A DNA stretch of 64,000 nt, taken from positions 76,179,053 through 76,243,052 of the forward strand of contig CM060732.1 in the NCBI GenBank assembly GCA_030704615.1. Reading direction: 5' to 3'. This DNA is from Takakia lepidozioides (lineage: Eukaryota; Streptophyta; Takakiopsida; Takakiales; Takakiaceae). Shown here piece after piece: positions 1 to 11,435 of the stretch. The translations under genes were made by a program, and so were the position numbers. Within the stretch, counting starts at the first letter, position 1. Each line of letters begins with the position of its first letter. The notes under the pieces were generated by a model. It was not told where the DNA came from and ran no database searches. It saw nothing but the letters and a program-made list of their open reading frames with translations.

Positions 1-1660
1 TTTGACAGCATCATATACACTTCAGCATTTTGTGGTTCTAATTTCAGAACATGCGTCCTATGATGCATTCAGCTAGCTCCTGTTGCTATAATTATGGAAG
101 CATCAAACATTCTCCGCGCATCCATCATGCTTCCACACCTGGCATACATGTTGACAAGGGCACTCCCTAAACAGACAATTTCCTCAACTCCACCTTCTGT
201 GATGTGGGCATGTACACGCCTGTCATGTTCCAGTGTTGTTGGCCGGTGCAGGCGTTGAGGATGGTGGGTGAATGCAGGGTTGACTGGACCAAAATGGACG
301 TTACTAGCACAGTTTTAGATGACTGCAATTGATGGTGTCATCAATTGAAATTGAATTAACTCATTAAAACCAGCAAATATATATGTCATTGGAATCCTAG
401 CTTCAATACACACCCATAGCAACTCTCCAATCATGAATCCGATAAGAAATGACTCCGCTATGGACTTTTGAACATCGTCATTGTGGACTGTTACCGCAAT
501 GAATGGAATTACAATGGACTCAAGTTCTCCTATGTGCCATTGGTGATCTCCATTGAAATTTGGACATAAGGTGGCCATTTTGGACCACATCATAGGTATG
601 GATTTGAAGTGGCAAAATCATTTGTCATTTGACTCATATGGACTAATATATGTAAAAAAAATAGGCATTTTTTGAAAAGTCTATAGCTTATCTTGTTTTT
701 TGGATTTTGGGTGTCATTTTTTTTTCTAGAAGTATAAAAACCTATAATCTTCAATGGCTAGGTGTCATATTGAAATTTTTTTGTAGACTCTAATTTTTAG
801 TTTTTCATAATTTCTCTAAATAATATACTAAAATATTTAATGAATTATATCTTTAATATTTGGGGTAGGACTCTTTACTAAATATGTTCAGTATACCATT
901 ATCTATCACTAAAAAAATATTTTGGGATAGTATCCTCAACTTTTTGTTTTTGGTCATGGACTTTCATGGAGCAGGATCTGCCGTTTTTGGTCCACTCAAC
1001 CCTGCAACTGCCCTGGTAACAAATGTGAGCTTGTCAGGCTTCATACCTACTCATTGCATTTGCCAGAAGAGTTCAAATGCCTCTTCACTGCGCCCTTGCT
1101 GAATGTATCCTGCAATCATTACATTCCATGAAACCACATCTTATTCAGGCATATTGTTAAAGACTCGGCATGCATCCACCAGACTCCCACACTTGACATA
1201 CATGCTGAGAAGGGTGTTTCCCACACGACCATCTGACTCAAAGCCAGCTTCAATGATATGGGCATGGACCATCACGCTTTCTAGTTGCATTTGCCGAAAG
1301 AGCTAAAATGCCTCTTCCGTGAGCATTCCATGAAATTACATCTCGCCTAGACATTTTTCAAACATCTTTCGCATATCCACCAAACTCCCACACTTGGCAT
1401 ACATATGGACAAGGCTAGTTCCTACATAAACATCTTATTCAAATCTAGCTCTGACAATGTGGGCATGAAGCCCCTTGCCACGCCCTAGAGCTGCTGGGCT
1501 GGCACACCTTTTGAGGATGCAAATGAGAGTGACCTTGTCGGGCTCTACACCTTCTTGTGGCATTTGCCCAAAGAGTTCAAATGCCTCTTCACCATGCCCT
1601 TGCTCAGTACATCCTGCAATTATTGCAGTCCAAGAGACCACGTCTCATTTCGGCATCAAA
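1..1660 (-). pseudogene. Decayed PPR (plant combinatorial type) gene, split by a TIR element
   Basis: Read on the minus strand, this stretch encodes successive pentatricopeptide repeats of the organellar RNA-binding PLS type. Around 1640-1440 are DVVSWTAIIAG, EEAFELFGQMPQEGVEPDK and LHAHIV. Around 1320-1020 a second module has VHAHIIEAGFESDG, LLSMYVKCGSL and DVVSWNVMIAGYIQQGR. At 235-90 a third module has RRVHAHITEGGVEE and ALVNMYARCGSMMDARRMF. In-frame stops (for example just before both DVVSW motifs) and at least two frame changes show that it is dead. The coding sense breaks off at about 1010 (KPDKLTF) and resumes at about 270 (TILNAC-like), exactly where an AT-rich inverted-repeat element sits, so the element probably inserted into the PPR sequence. 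The window edge cuts off the 3' end. PPR assignment is firm; whether it was ever a functional gene or only a dispersed PPR duplicate is open. Confidence 0.85.
274..1005. mobile_element. AT-rich non-autonomous TIR element (732 bp) inside the PPR pseudogene
   Basis: The segment begins with gcagggttgactggacc and ends with the inverted form (ggtccactcaaccctgc), giving imperfect terminal inverted repeats of about 20 bp. The inside is very AT-rich and full of GTCCA words, unlike the PPR sequence on either side. A related sequence lies at 43846-44770 in the opposite orientation. The CAGGG start resembles hAT termini, but I find no convincing 8 bp target duplication, so the superfamily is unassigned. 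A 92-codon minus frame at 315-593 has no recognisable product. It could be a MITE or a solo remnant of a larger element. Confidence 0.6.
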
Positions 1661-2104
1661 TGCCAAAATCCATGCCTCTGCACAAATCATGCATTCATAT
1701 TTTCCCTTGCTGCCAGCAGCTGACAATGATAACCTAAAAAACATCCAATCACACTAGTTCATATGCTGAATTGCGTCTGCTACTCTCTGTCATCTAACAA
1801 GGATTCAACTTTTTGCCTCGGTTGTCCCACCATTGACTGGGGTCAACAAAATATTCATTCCACACCTTCTCTTTGTTACCTATTTTCGGATACTTTCTTG
1901 TTATCACATTGGCAGTATCATGTTAAAGTCACTCCAAACCAGATTCACTCAACCGGCTAACTTGCAGAATTCAACATGGAAATTTAGGGCCGACTCTGAC
2001 AGTGAAATGTGTTGAAGAATGTGCCTGAACATTAGCAGTGCCTTGTTCTATCATTTGTGCCGTTGCCGCTGCTATTTCCAGTTGACCATCTACCCAACGA
2101 CCTA

Positions 2105-2207
2105 ACTTGCAAAATTCAATATGCATCTCAGGGCCGAGTCTGATGAGAGGGCAAAACATGCTGAAATAGGTCGAAGAAGGTGCCATAACCACATTGAGTC
2201 CTTGAAA
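2105..2207. repeat. PPR-flanking repeat, copy 1 (inverted relative to 14791-14878)
   Basis: The reverse complement of this stretch (GGCACCTTCTTC, then CTCATCAGACTCGGCCCTGA) is closely similar to 14791-14878, which directly precedes a PPR C-terminal pseudogene. The similarity runs right up to the CACTA terminus at 2208, so that element inserted into this repeat. Confidence 0.6.
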
Positions 2208-2900
2208 CACTACAGGAAATGGGGGGGCCTTTGCGACGCCCGAGCCACGCCGCAACGTCGGAAAAACGCCGTTTTCATGCACGTGGCGGGCGCAGAATTT
2301 GCGACGCCCGGCAGTCGCATAGGCGTCGCCAAAATGACGTTGCAAAAATGCGACGTATGGGGGTCGCGAGCCCCCGCCCCAACTCTCGCGACTGCCGGAC
2401 GTCGCTTTTTAGGCCGTCCGCGCCGATGGCAGGGCCTTTGTCGAGTGACGTCTCGCCGTCGCGGCCCTCCAGCCGACGGCGTTGTTGGGGGCGCCGGCGC
2501 GGCGTTGCATCCCTTTTTTTTTTTCTAACCTGCCTGGGAGTCCCATCCTAAAACCCAAAAACACGTGGCGTAAGCTGGGTGGTACGCCAAGGGACGCCAG
2601 TGCGTTGCAGCAAGCGACTATTGGGCGTGGCAAAAAAAAAAACAGCGGGAGCAGGAGTCGGGCTCCACCACGCCCGGGCATGGGTTTTTGCGACGTTGTG
2701 GCGTCGCTTTTGTTTTATATTTAATCAAGACGTGGCGCAGGCAGGGTGGCGGGCTCCGCGACGCCAGGGCGCCGCGGCAAAAAACACGTCACAGGGGGTG
2801 TCAAGCGTTGCCGCCCGCAAATGGAATTTGCGACGCCCGACAGTCGTGGCTTGCAACTCCCGCCCAAAAAGCATGTCGCCAATGACGACGTCCTACAGTC
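2208..2900 (+). mobile_element. CACTA-type terminus with GC-rich subterminal repeats
   Basis: The sequence cactacaggaaa at 2208 matches the conserved end of plant CACTA (En/Spm) transposons. It is followed by about 690 bp of GC-rich DNA with several degenerate copies of a ttgcgacgcccgacagtcg motif in direct and inverted forms, as expected of CACTA subterminal transposase-binding repeats. A very similar start (CACTACAGGAAAA, then a G run and a CGACGCC motif) can be read on the minus strand at 39953-39939 joined to 25988-25948. No matching right end was found downstream, so this copy is probably truncated. Short open frames here reflect base composition, not genes. Confidence 0.55.
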
Positions 2901-3190
2901 GCGAGGGCAGCTTGATAGGGGTGGGGGGGGGGGGTTGGGGATTGATTTTGGGGATGAATTGGGGGTGGTTTTTGTTTTTTGCCTGGTTTTGTTCTTGGGG
3001 ATGGGAGACCTTACTGTTCCATTTCTCTGATTTAGCAGGTACACAATTGAACAAGCATGAATCGAGGGTGAGGATGGTGCGACACATGAATAAGATGGAA
3101 GATGGAAAGATGGAAATATATTTACAGTAAATGAGCTGAAAAGCTCACAAGGGTTCAGTAGGCCGACCCTGGGACCTACATGGACTAGGA

Positions 3191-3451
3191 CTAGTCATTC
3201 TCATCCTCATCCTCATCCTCAGTGGAAGACTCAGAGCTATCCGATGAGCCTGATGACTCCGCGCCCTTTGTCAGAGCACCTAAATGAAGCGGCGTTCCCC
3301 TAAGTCCCACAGAGCTCTCATCCAATCCCTGGCCATGACCCCCGACCTCATCCATACTAGTGCCATGTAGTGCACTCATCCCCTCCGTGTTGGCCATGTT
3401 CTTCATGAAGGATTGCCAACCATGCTCCTTGGCGTAGTTGTACTCTACCAA
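3191..3451 (-). CDS. Possible exon ending in a Ser/Asp/Glu-rich acidic tail
   Basis: This minus-strand frame of about 86 codons opens after a TTTTAG that could be a splice acceptor. It carries YAKEHGWQSFMKNMANTEG and ends with a strongly acidic Ser/Glu/Asp tail before the stop. It has no ATG of its own at the 5' end, so it would be a last exon. It lies between the CACTA subterminal region and the divergent transposase-like gene, so it may belong to the same element. I do not recognise the family, and a chance open frame is possible. Confidence 0.3.
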   Translation of the reverse strand: MVEYNYAKEHGWQSFMKNMANTEGMSALHGTSMDEVGGHGQGLDESSVGLRGTPLHLGALTKGAESSGSSDSSESSTEDEDEDEND

Positions 3452-3453
3452 AG

Positions 3454-4980
3454 ATGGCTTCCTCTAAAACGCGTGTTGCTGCCAGTACCCCCCTTCTTGT
3501 CCACATCTTGGATGCGCCAGGGGCCGGCTCAGCCAGCTCTCATATTCGGGAGGTTGTTGCTGAGCCGGATGCTCAGTTGAGCACACCCCCGGCCACCAAG
3601 ACGGGTGAAATATACCTTGGCAAGCACATCACCCGTTCGGGGGCCCGGTATGGGCAACTTTTAGATGTCACCCCCATAGCGACCCCTTCCTCCGCAGCAA
3701 AGGCTGCACTTGCCAAGGCCCAATGTCAGGTTCAAGGGCCTTTGAAAGCCTCCATTGCCAGCCCATTGTTGTCAATGAGGGAGGAGGAGACGAGGAGGGC
3801 CAATGAAGTGGCCAAGATATCAAAGCGCCTCAAAGAAGTCAAGCCGGGTGATGGCTTCTACCCTGATACGCATTGTCGGGGGGGGAGAGAGAGAGAGAGG
3901 AAGAGATATGGGCCGATTCAGAGCAGCCTAGCCGATCAGCGACACCGCCCCTGAGCCTGAGCGGTCAGCAAATAAGGGCCTGGACTACGGGGCGCCGCTG
4001 CCGGCTATGCTCCACTGCTAGAATTTCAAGAGGCAACAACATGGCTGGCCTCATTGGTGTAGCCCAGTGGGGTTGCCAATGAGGGAGAGCACGTGGTGTT
4101 CATGAAGGACCCGAACACCAAATGTAAGAAGAAGAGGCCTCGATCTCCGGAGATCCCTTTTACCATCAATGAAGGGGTTGCCGAGGAGAGAGAGAGAGAG
4201 AAGGGAGAGGGAGAAGGAGAGAGATGAAGTATTGGGGAAGGGGAAGGGGATGGTCGTGGAGAAGGGGAAAGAAAAGAAGAAGAAGAAGAAGAAGAAATCC
4301 CATGGAGAGGAAATGGTGAGTATGCATGCGGGGGAGGGCAGTGGGGTAACAAAGGAGCAGGGGAAGGAGACTACGAAGAAGGGAAGGGTGGGAAGAAGAA
4401 CATGCCCTTGGCGATAAAGGACGTGGAGTTGGCAAAGATCGTGGCACCACCGGTGGAGGTGAATCACCATGGTGACCCCTGCGGTGCGTTTTGGGAGGCT
4501 ATGAAGAAGCCAACCTTCGAACTCGCATTGAGGTGGTTCCCTTTGCACATCGAGTGGGCTGATCAGCACTTTGGCGCGACGCGGGCGTATGCACATAAGT
4601 TAGACCGCCGGTTTCCAGGCAATTGGAGTGACATAAGGGTGATGGAGATGGTGGGACGAAACTTGAAGGACATGAGGTACCGTGCGAGACAGATCATTCG
4701 GAGGGCAATGGAAAGGGGGCCATACCCAAACCACATTATGGAATTACACAGGTTAGCAAATCCTGAATCATGTCACCTTCCATTTGTCGCATGTGAATTA
4801 ATGAGGTGGATTCGATGCAACGTATGTGTGTAATTCACTAATTGTTGGGGGGGGGGTGCATAGGTATCGTGGGATGTACTCATTGCGGGAGAGACTAATG
4901 CCGCAAACAAGGCCAAATTTGACCGGGCACGCGAAGCAATAACAATCCGCCTTGACAAGCACGAATCCACACACAAGTGA
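3454..4980 (+). pseudogene. Broken Ptta/En/Spm-like (Transposase_24-type) transposase gene
   Basis: The first frame (3454-3954) starts with a good ATG and encodes an Ala/Ser/Pro-rich protein with GEIYLGKHITRSGARYGQL, then runs into a GA-repeat and ends. Coding sense resumes in other frames (FMKDPNTKCKKKRPRSP near 4105) and again at 4402-4833, which resembles the Ptta/En/Spm domain: GNWSDIRVMEMVGRN, DMRYRARQII, a PNHIMEL segment and ELMRWIRCN. After a possible very short intron (GTATGT to a GCATAG acceptor, about 43 bp), 4864-4980 continues with SWDVLIAGETNAANKAKFDR, matching the W...N-K-A-N-R/K block of that family. The frame changes and (GAA)n insertions make it non-functional as read. The position just inside a CACTA terminus supports the family call. 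Confidence 0.55.
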
Positions 4981-5700
4981 GGCGCCGGCGGATCCAAGGG
5001 TTTATCTTGTGATTTGTAAGTCGTACTTCCCTATGGATTTTGTTATGTCTTCTTTCTGGCTCCATCATCGCGAAGAACTGACTTTAATTTGTCTCCGGCT
5101 GCGGCTGTCGACGGGGCTGGTTAACCGTGAGACGCCCTGGCACGTAACACATGCCGACAGAGCAAACGGATCATCCGCCCTTTTCTTTGGGGCAGGGGAC
5201 TTCTTCTCTTTCCCCATAAGCTGGCTCCTGTCATGCAAACCCACAAGTTGGCCTCATTAGGAAACAACCTCTACATTCCAGATCAAAAACAAAAAAAACC
5301 AAACATATCGGGGGCTGAGAGCAGCAAGTGCTCGGGGTCTCGAGAGGGGGCAACAAAGATAAAAGAAAAAGGTGGGGGGGGGGGGGGGGAGTGACTAAGC
5401 ACCACCACCAACTGCTGAGCACCACGGGCTCTGTCATCCACCGCCCTCCCATTTTCTTCTTTTTTGGTTTCCTGATCTGTCCCTCTCTCTCTCTCCCTTT
5501 TGTTTTTTGCTGCTCACAAAAATAAACAAACCACAAGGGAAAGAGGGTGCAGAAAAAATTAAAAAGATTGTTCTCATAAGACGTTGTTTGCTGTAGCCTT
5601 GTGGCCATTGACCCCGCGCCCAGTTTGAGCGGAAACAAAAGGGACAGAACCTGCCTTTGTCAAGGGCTGACGTTGAAAGACTTACCTTCATATATAGAAT
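4981..5700. other. No gene seen; low-complexity tracts
   Basis: Contains a poly-G run near 5371-5389. The segment around 5343-5390 (gggggcaacaaag, then an A-rich tract, then ggtggggg) recurs at about 8529-8567. I find no supported coding sequence. Confidence 0.5.
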
Positions 5701-5704
5701 TAAT

Positions 5705-6330
5705 CTAGGTTTTCCAGATATCCTCTAGAAATCCCTTCACACAAACATCAATCTGTTGTGTGTGATTTGCCCAATAACTAGGCCTCGGGAGGGCCTGGGC
5801 TTTTGGCTCAGCCTTGAGACTTTCAAAGTTGGTAAACAGAGGTACAGGCACAATTCCCTTGATAGATTTGAAGAGAGCGTCTCTTTGGTGAGAGAACCCC
5901 GGACAGTGTATCAGAAAATGAGTACTGTCTTCAAATTGCCCACACAACGGGCAATTGCACTCTCCCTTTCCTCCCTGCTTTTGTTTGCTGTTCAAAGGTA
6001 GGCTGCCTGCACTGAGTTCAAATTTCAATCTAGTGCCAAGAGTGGGTAAGACCCTTGAGGTCATCCAAAATGTCCTCCCCCATGTCACCGACTGGAAACA
6101 AGTTCATGGAATTTTCTGCCTAACCTCATTTTCATCAGACAATCTCATGGCAACAGACACGGCTTTGGACACTACAGCCTCTAAGTCAGATTTATCAACC
6201 CATATTGCAGATCCGTACTCCAAGGCAAGTCTAATAATGCGACAAAGCATAGTTTTCTTAACCTCAGAGTTGACCCCTCTGCAGAAAAAGTTAAAAAGAG
6301 GGAGGGAGAGAGAAGATACTATGTTGTCAG
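5705..6330 (-). pseudogene. LINE (non-LTR retrotransposon) reverse-transcriptase 3' fragment
   Basis: Minus-strand frames encode the C-terminal part of a LINE ORF2. Around 6270-6190 is RIIRLALEYGSAIW, the 'PALLYGSEVW'-like block after the RT palm and thumb. After an in-frame stop (IP*TCFQ near 6110), the frame at 6088-5705 has CNCPLCGQFEDSTHFLIHCP, the zf-RVT zinc knuckle (C-X2-C...H-X4-C) found at the end of plant LINE ORF2 proteins. The endonuclease and catalytic RT core are absent, so this is a truncated copy. The 3' end lies toward 5705; no clear poly(A) tail is visible. Confidence 0.75.
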
Positions 6331-8985
6331 GGACATGGACGAGACCACTAAGGTCTTAGTCAAAAAAATAAATTGACAAATCAGCCACTAAACAGTGGCA
6401 CCATCCATCTGCACCTTAAGAAATCCAAAATCAAACTTTTTCTTAAAAACAATGGCATTAACCAAACTTCATTTGATAAAACCAGAGTAGGTTTCAGTTG
6501 ATTTCAACATAAATGCCTGACATATTTTGAACCTTTAAAGTCTTGAAAATATGGGTGGGAGGGTGGGAAGTTTTCCACATCCCTGTTTCCATATTTTAGA
6601 CAATACATACAAAGCAGAATTGAAAGTCATCTCCTTGCTTTCATAACATGGCCCTTCCAGAATGCAAAATATCTTTTACCATTCTGCCAATGTATCTTGA
6701 CTGTCCAGAGATAAAAGGCCAAAGAGACATCATGCTGTTTACTTAGCATATCCCTGATAATTGTTATGCATCCTGTGGAGATGCCGTTTATCAGGTTGCT
6801 ATAGTGCTCCAAATGGGTATATTCCAGCACATACAAGCTCTAGCCTTGTATCCCAAGTTTGCAGATACAAAAAGGCAAAAACTGCCTTTCGATACAGTTC
6901 TGAAAGATTATTATTAAGCATCAAGTACAGATGCTATTTTCCAGGTATCCTCTGTATCAAAAAGCCATGCAGATGTTTAGATGTAACTGAAAATCCAGGC
7001 ATGTATCCCATGTAACTCTGTAAGCCTAGTGTACATGTCTGATGGATATTATCAGCATGTTAAAAATCTTTTTAGAGCAGTACAGATGTTATGGTATGAA
7101 AAAGAGATCTCACAATTAATACTGCAGGGTATCATAAACAGAATAGTACTTGAAAAATTCCATACGGCCTGAGTGTCATGTAGATGCTAGGGGTTTGCGA
7201 AAAACAAACAAGTACCCCTTGTGGTTCTGAGAAAGACATATGCAGGTCAGAATAGTGACCAGCAAATGAAGTCATAAGTTTGGAACTTGATTGTCCCAAA
7301 CTAGTAAACAAAGATCTTTACTGTCCTTGACTTACAAAAAACAAGACATGAAGCTTTATAGTTTGTGAAAACCAGAAAATCGAGATGGTACGATATTCCC
7401 TGATGAACGAGTCGGCAGGCAACAGCCCTTGTACCCTTGAAGAAACCACGAAGTCCTGTATGCTTAGAAAATCATCATGTCAATGACCACCCTCACCTGT
7501 GCCCGTCCCAAAAACCACCACAAGAATATTGGGTGTTAGTGAGGATGCACGAGGTGAGTGGCAGGTAGTCATACTTACTATCGATGTCCAACAATCAGAA
7601 TTCAAAACAAGATGTCATAATTCCTAGGGTAGCAGACCAGATTTCAAAAAACCTTTGAACCATCTGGGGGATCCTAGCCATAGCTCCCTAGCCTGCAAAT
7701 AAATTGAGCAAGACAGCAGCAAGCCCTTGCACCAAACACCACGACGTCCTTGCAAACAGATTTGAACAAAGACAGTGAGCAGCTCCAACAGCTCCAACAG
7801 CTCCAAGTCCTAGTAAACTGAGACTCAGCAAAAAACATGAGCCAGTGCAAGCAAAGCATGCATTATAAAGAGGAAGGGTGCCTTCTTGTCTTGCATAAGG
7901 AGTGCCACCGTTCATAATTGCTTCAGGGGGAAGGATTCACAGAAACACTGAAGCAGCCTGTCATTCATAACTGCTGCATGAATTCCTTCGGCAGCAATCA
8001 CTTTAGCAAGGACGATAACCTTCCTGCATGTCCATAGAAGCGCTGGCGTTCATAATTGAACAATGAGGGATCATTCACATAATCCTTAAAAAAGCCAAGC
8101 AAGTGGTTATCGTAACCGCTTGTCTCAGCCCCCTGGCTTCATCATGCCGCCATCGCGCAAGAGATGTCAATGCGCAAAGGAGGAAATAGGGTTTGCATTG
8201 ACGATTTAGTGTTAGGCTGCGACGTTCATCCAGGTAATTAATTTATTCCAAAGCTGACAGTTTGTCAGTCAATGAAAGCTGTTAAGAATACTAGGATGAA
8301 AAGAACCAGGTTTATCATAGCGATGGCCATTCCAGGATGCACTTCGTCATAACAGGATGAAAATGAGATGGAATCCCATCAATATGCCACAAAACCATAG
8401 CAACTTAGGCAAAAAAGGGGAATGAAACCAGTATGATTATCATCCGTATCGTCAAGAAACCATATACATATGGAAGTAGGAGTAACTTAACCATATAAGA
8501 AGTGAGAGAGAGGGAGACGGAGGGAGAGAGGGGGCAACAAAGAAAAAACAAAAAGGTGGGGGGGGGGAGAAGACCCCACCCTCCCACCCTATGATTTCAA
8601 GAACTTTGAAATCCGGTCTCTTTTATTTAAGATGAACTATTTATGGAGGGGAAGTGTTAACATGATGATATAAGGATACCTTGTAATTTAAGGATCTTTT
8701 TTCTGGGATTGTACGTGTAAGGAGATGTTTGACAATGCCTTGTAATGAGGCTGCTATGTCATTTTTCTTGACAATGACTTTTACTAAGTCTTGTCTATGT
8801 CTTGACATGACATGAATATCTTCCCTCTCTGTCCCTCTGGACACTCGGCTTATGGAATTGTTGTCCCGACTTCCATCCTTGAGGAAAAGAAAGAAAAAAA
8901 TTGCAAAATTGGGTCGCAGGGAATTTTGGATGTTTTTTATCCAAAATAATTTTTTTAGTGAAATATTTCTTCACTAAAAAACTTG
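6331..8985. other. Gene-empty, moderately AT-rich stretch
   Basis: I see no supported gene here. A G-rich tract at 8555-8567 follows a segment shared with 5343-5390. Open frames on both strands are short and show no recognisable domain. Leu-rich frames near 7624-7900 arise from a repeated cagctccaa tract. Confidence 0.5.
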
Positions 8986-8989
8986 TGAG

Positions 8990-9270
8990 TTGCAAAACTC
9001 CCGTCAGTTTCTACTTTTTCAATCCAACCTGGATGAAAAAAGGACTTCATCTGACAGGACCTAAATACAGGGCGAGATTTTTTTTAAAAAAAAAACCCCA
9101 TGTTTTTCATCTAACCTAGATAAAATACGGACTACATCCGTTGAGTGCAAGACAGGATGAAAGCACGATGTCTTTCATCTTCCACAAATGAGAAACGGAC
9201 TACGTCCGTCGGGCGGACAGACTGGTGGATGTTTTTCATCCTGAGAAGGATGAATGACGAGCCAGACAGG
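8990..9270. repeat. Degenerate tandem repeat with a CGGACTACRTCCG palindrome
   Basis: Three to four imperfect units of about 65-75 bp share the order tttcatc ... cggactac(a/g)tccgt ... gacaggatgaa (near 9027, 9131, 9190, 9246). The core cggactacgtccg is nearly self-complementary. Related aggatgaaaa words occur upstream at 8292 and 8358. Function unknown. Confidence 0.4.
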
Positions 9271-10610
9271 GGAAAACCCTACGCAACCCTAATGTCTTTC
9301 TTTTTGCGCTGCGAGAGTGCGCGCGATGGCGGCTTGTGAGGAGCGATGGTGCTCGTGCTACAAATACCTTGAGCTGCCAATCCTTGAGTATTTATGGCTC
9401 CTGTGAGCGACGCCTGGGCGGGCTCTTTAAGGCGATGGCGGTGGCTTAGTGATGAGGGAAGATTCCCTGTCTCAGTTGTGTGTTTTTTTGCTGCACAAGG
9501 GAACCGCGGCAGTGATGGCGGAGTTACCACCTGCATGCCTAGGACGTTTCCCTAGGAGCCCTCCTCTAGATCTTTGATGAATGGCGGCACAAGGAAGTCT
9601 CTCTCCCTCCCTTTATAAACCCTACCTTTTGAGACCAAGCTTTTTTTTTCTTGTGCTTGGCAAGACCTTGCTTTGGTTAAGGTAGCAGTGTTGTGGTGCT
9701 AGCGGAGTCCTCCATGCACGGTTAGGCTTGTGGAGAGATGACGACTCTCCCCCAAACAGTAAAACAAGCCACACCTCCACCAAATTAAACCCAAAATCCA
9801 CCAAATTCATCTCAAAGATCGTTGGCCGAACAATTGTTGTATGGGTACGCTAACTACTTTCCACCACTTTGAAGATGGGATTTGTTCTTGTGGTGATTAC
9901 TGGTGAAAGGATGTTTTCTTGGAAAGATGCTAGTGTCTTGCTTCATTCATTGATCTGTGTAGCTACTCATACCATCCACCATTTCCTGATAGTGGGGTCT
10001 ACCCGGCATAGGTAGGAAGTCAGCCCACAATTGCACTTGACTGAAGGGGTGATTTTTTATTGATTTTGGTGACAGTGGAAATCATAGTGTTGTCCTAATT
10101 CTGGGTTTGGGTGGTGGAGCTTCTCCAAAGCTTGAAGATGGAAATGAATACGAATTTTAATGAGCTTGATGAGAGGGGCAGCCTTGTGCACAAGTTTGTT
10201 CAACATCTTAAATTTGGACATGTTTGTTTGTTTCTTGTGGTGTGGCTTTGGATGGAGCCCTTGATGAACTTACATGAATATTGTCAAAAGCTAGTGTTAA
10301 CCCACCAAGATCCAATCCCACCGTGGATGCTTGAAAGTTCATATAGTGAATGTAAGGGTATTTGGGTATGTTGATATTGATTGATGCGGCTTGTGAAAAT
10401 TGAACATTGAAATGCAGATCCGCCATTTTTCTTCCAGGTAAAAACAAAACACGGGATCTCTGCATGTAACACAGTGGAAATGACCCACCCCTTTTTTGTG
10501 AAAAAATTGAACGCAGTTCTCAGAATTCGTTGCTAGTAGTGCGGAGCAATGCAAAGCCCTAGTATTTCTATACCATACCACTATTAAAAAAGCTAGCACT
10601 GCACTATTTG
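9271..10610. other. No supported gene
   Basis: A TATA-like tttataaac near 9612 and short open frames are present, but none shows a recognisable domain or a convincing exon structure. Confidence 0.45.
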
Positions 10611-10615
10611 CAGAT

Positions 10616-10687
10616 TCCGTAATAGTCTAGATGGTTAGGATACCTGGCTTTCACCCAGGCGACCCGACTTCGAATCCCGGTTACGAA
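10616..10687 (+). tRNA. tRNA-Glu (UUC)-like gene, degenerate, possibly a pseudogene
   Basis: The 72-nt stretch folds as a tRNA. The acceptor strands tccgtaa and ttacgaa pair with one C-A mismatch. The anticodon stem cctgg/ccagg is perfect around loop ctttcac (anticodon TTC). An A-box-like tagtctagatggtta and a T-loop ttcgaat are present. The sequence closely follows plant nuclear tRNA-Glu, but the T stem (ccgac/cccgg) has two non-pairing positions where the canonical sequence has GG, so it may be inactive or an old copy. Genomic tRNA genes lack CCA, as here. Confidence 0.65.
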
Positions 10688-11167
10688 ATTTGTTTTGGAG
10701 TGAAAACATCCAAGTCCCAACCTAAAGTTTTGGATTGAGAACGAGTGTTGGATGAAGTCTGTGGATGAGCCCAGTACATGAAGCACAGGTAATTCAGATA
10801 AGCGAGATACCCGCACAGTCAGCGAGACACGGCGCAGGCCAACATAAATCCATCGCTCTCGCTCGCTTTGATCCACTCGCTGCTCCACACTCCACACCTT
10901 CGAGGACGATCTTAGTTCTCATGTTGCAGCGAGCCCAATTCACTCATTGGCATCGGTACTGGTGGGCCAACAATTTGAAATGGATGGTTGCACTTGATGT
11001 GTTGATGAGGTATTAGAAATGCTGCATCTGTCCTGTTTCTATAGTATGTTTTCCATTTGAGTTGTCTCTGAGGCCCGTAGCATCGTCTGGAGATTGTCTT
11101 TCATTTGCGTTTAACTCATTGTAACTTGATAATGTTGATTGCGTCTGTAAGGATTTGAGCAAAGGTG

Positions 11168-11190
11168 TCTCTCTCTCTCTCTCTCTCTCT
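11168..11190. repeat. (CT)n microsatellite
   Basis: About 11 uninterrupted CT dinucleotides lie some 250 bp upstream of the HAD hydrolase start codon. A CT tract near a plant promoter can be regulatory, but nothing else here supports that. Confidence 0.7.
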
Positions 11191-11435
11191 GGGCCTCCAG
11201 TAAACGTAGCAAATTGTCTCTTCATTTCTTCTTCTTGCTCCTCCCTGCCTTATCGACGGCTAAAGCTCCTTCTGGTGAAACCTGAAAGTATCAAGTGACA
11301 GGGGATTGATGGCAGGCAGCTTGTTAGGAAGTTCTATGCTCTGTCACTGTTGGAATACGTATGCAACTAAGCCAATATAGCTCATTTCACACCTCAGCTT
11401 CTGCTTGCTGGTCGCTGACCGCTCTGTAAGAAGCT

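Noticed and set aside
2121-3130. Several 80-180 codon frames in the GC-rich CACTA subterminal region
   Set aside because: They overlap on both strands, are Arg/Gly/Pro-rich from base composition, and run through the repeat units.
4169-4450. Long Lys/Glu/Arg or Pro/Ser/Leu frames on both strands
   Set aside because: They arise from GA- and GAA-rich low-complexity DNA inserted in the transposase-like gene.
7400-7460. Hammerhead-ribozyme-like ctgatgaacgag ... gaaac
   Set aside because: The segment between the CTGATGA and GAAA words cannot form a proper stem II, and no flanking stems I/III were found.
7624-7915. Leu/Cys-rich minus frames that could suggest a membrane peptide
   Set aside because: Three overlapping frames of one strand share the pattern; it stems from repeated cagctccaa and is not protein-like.
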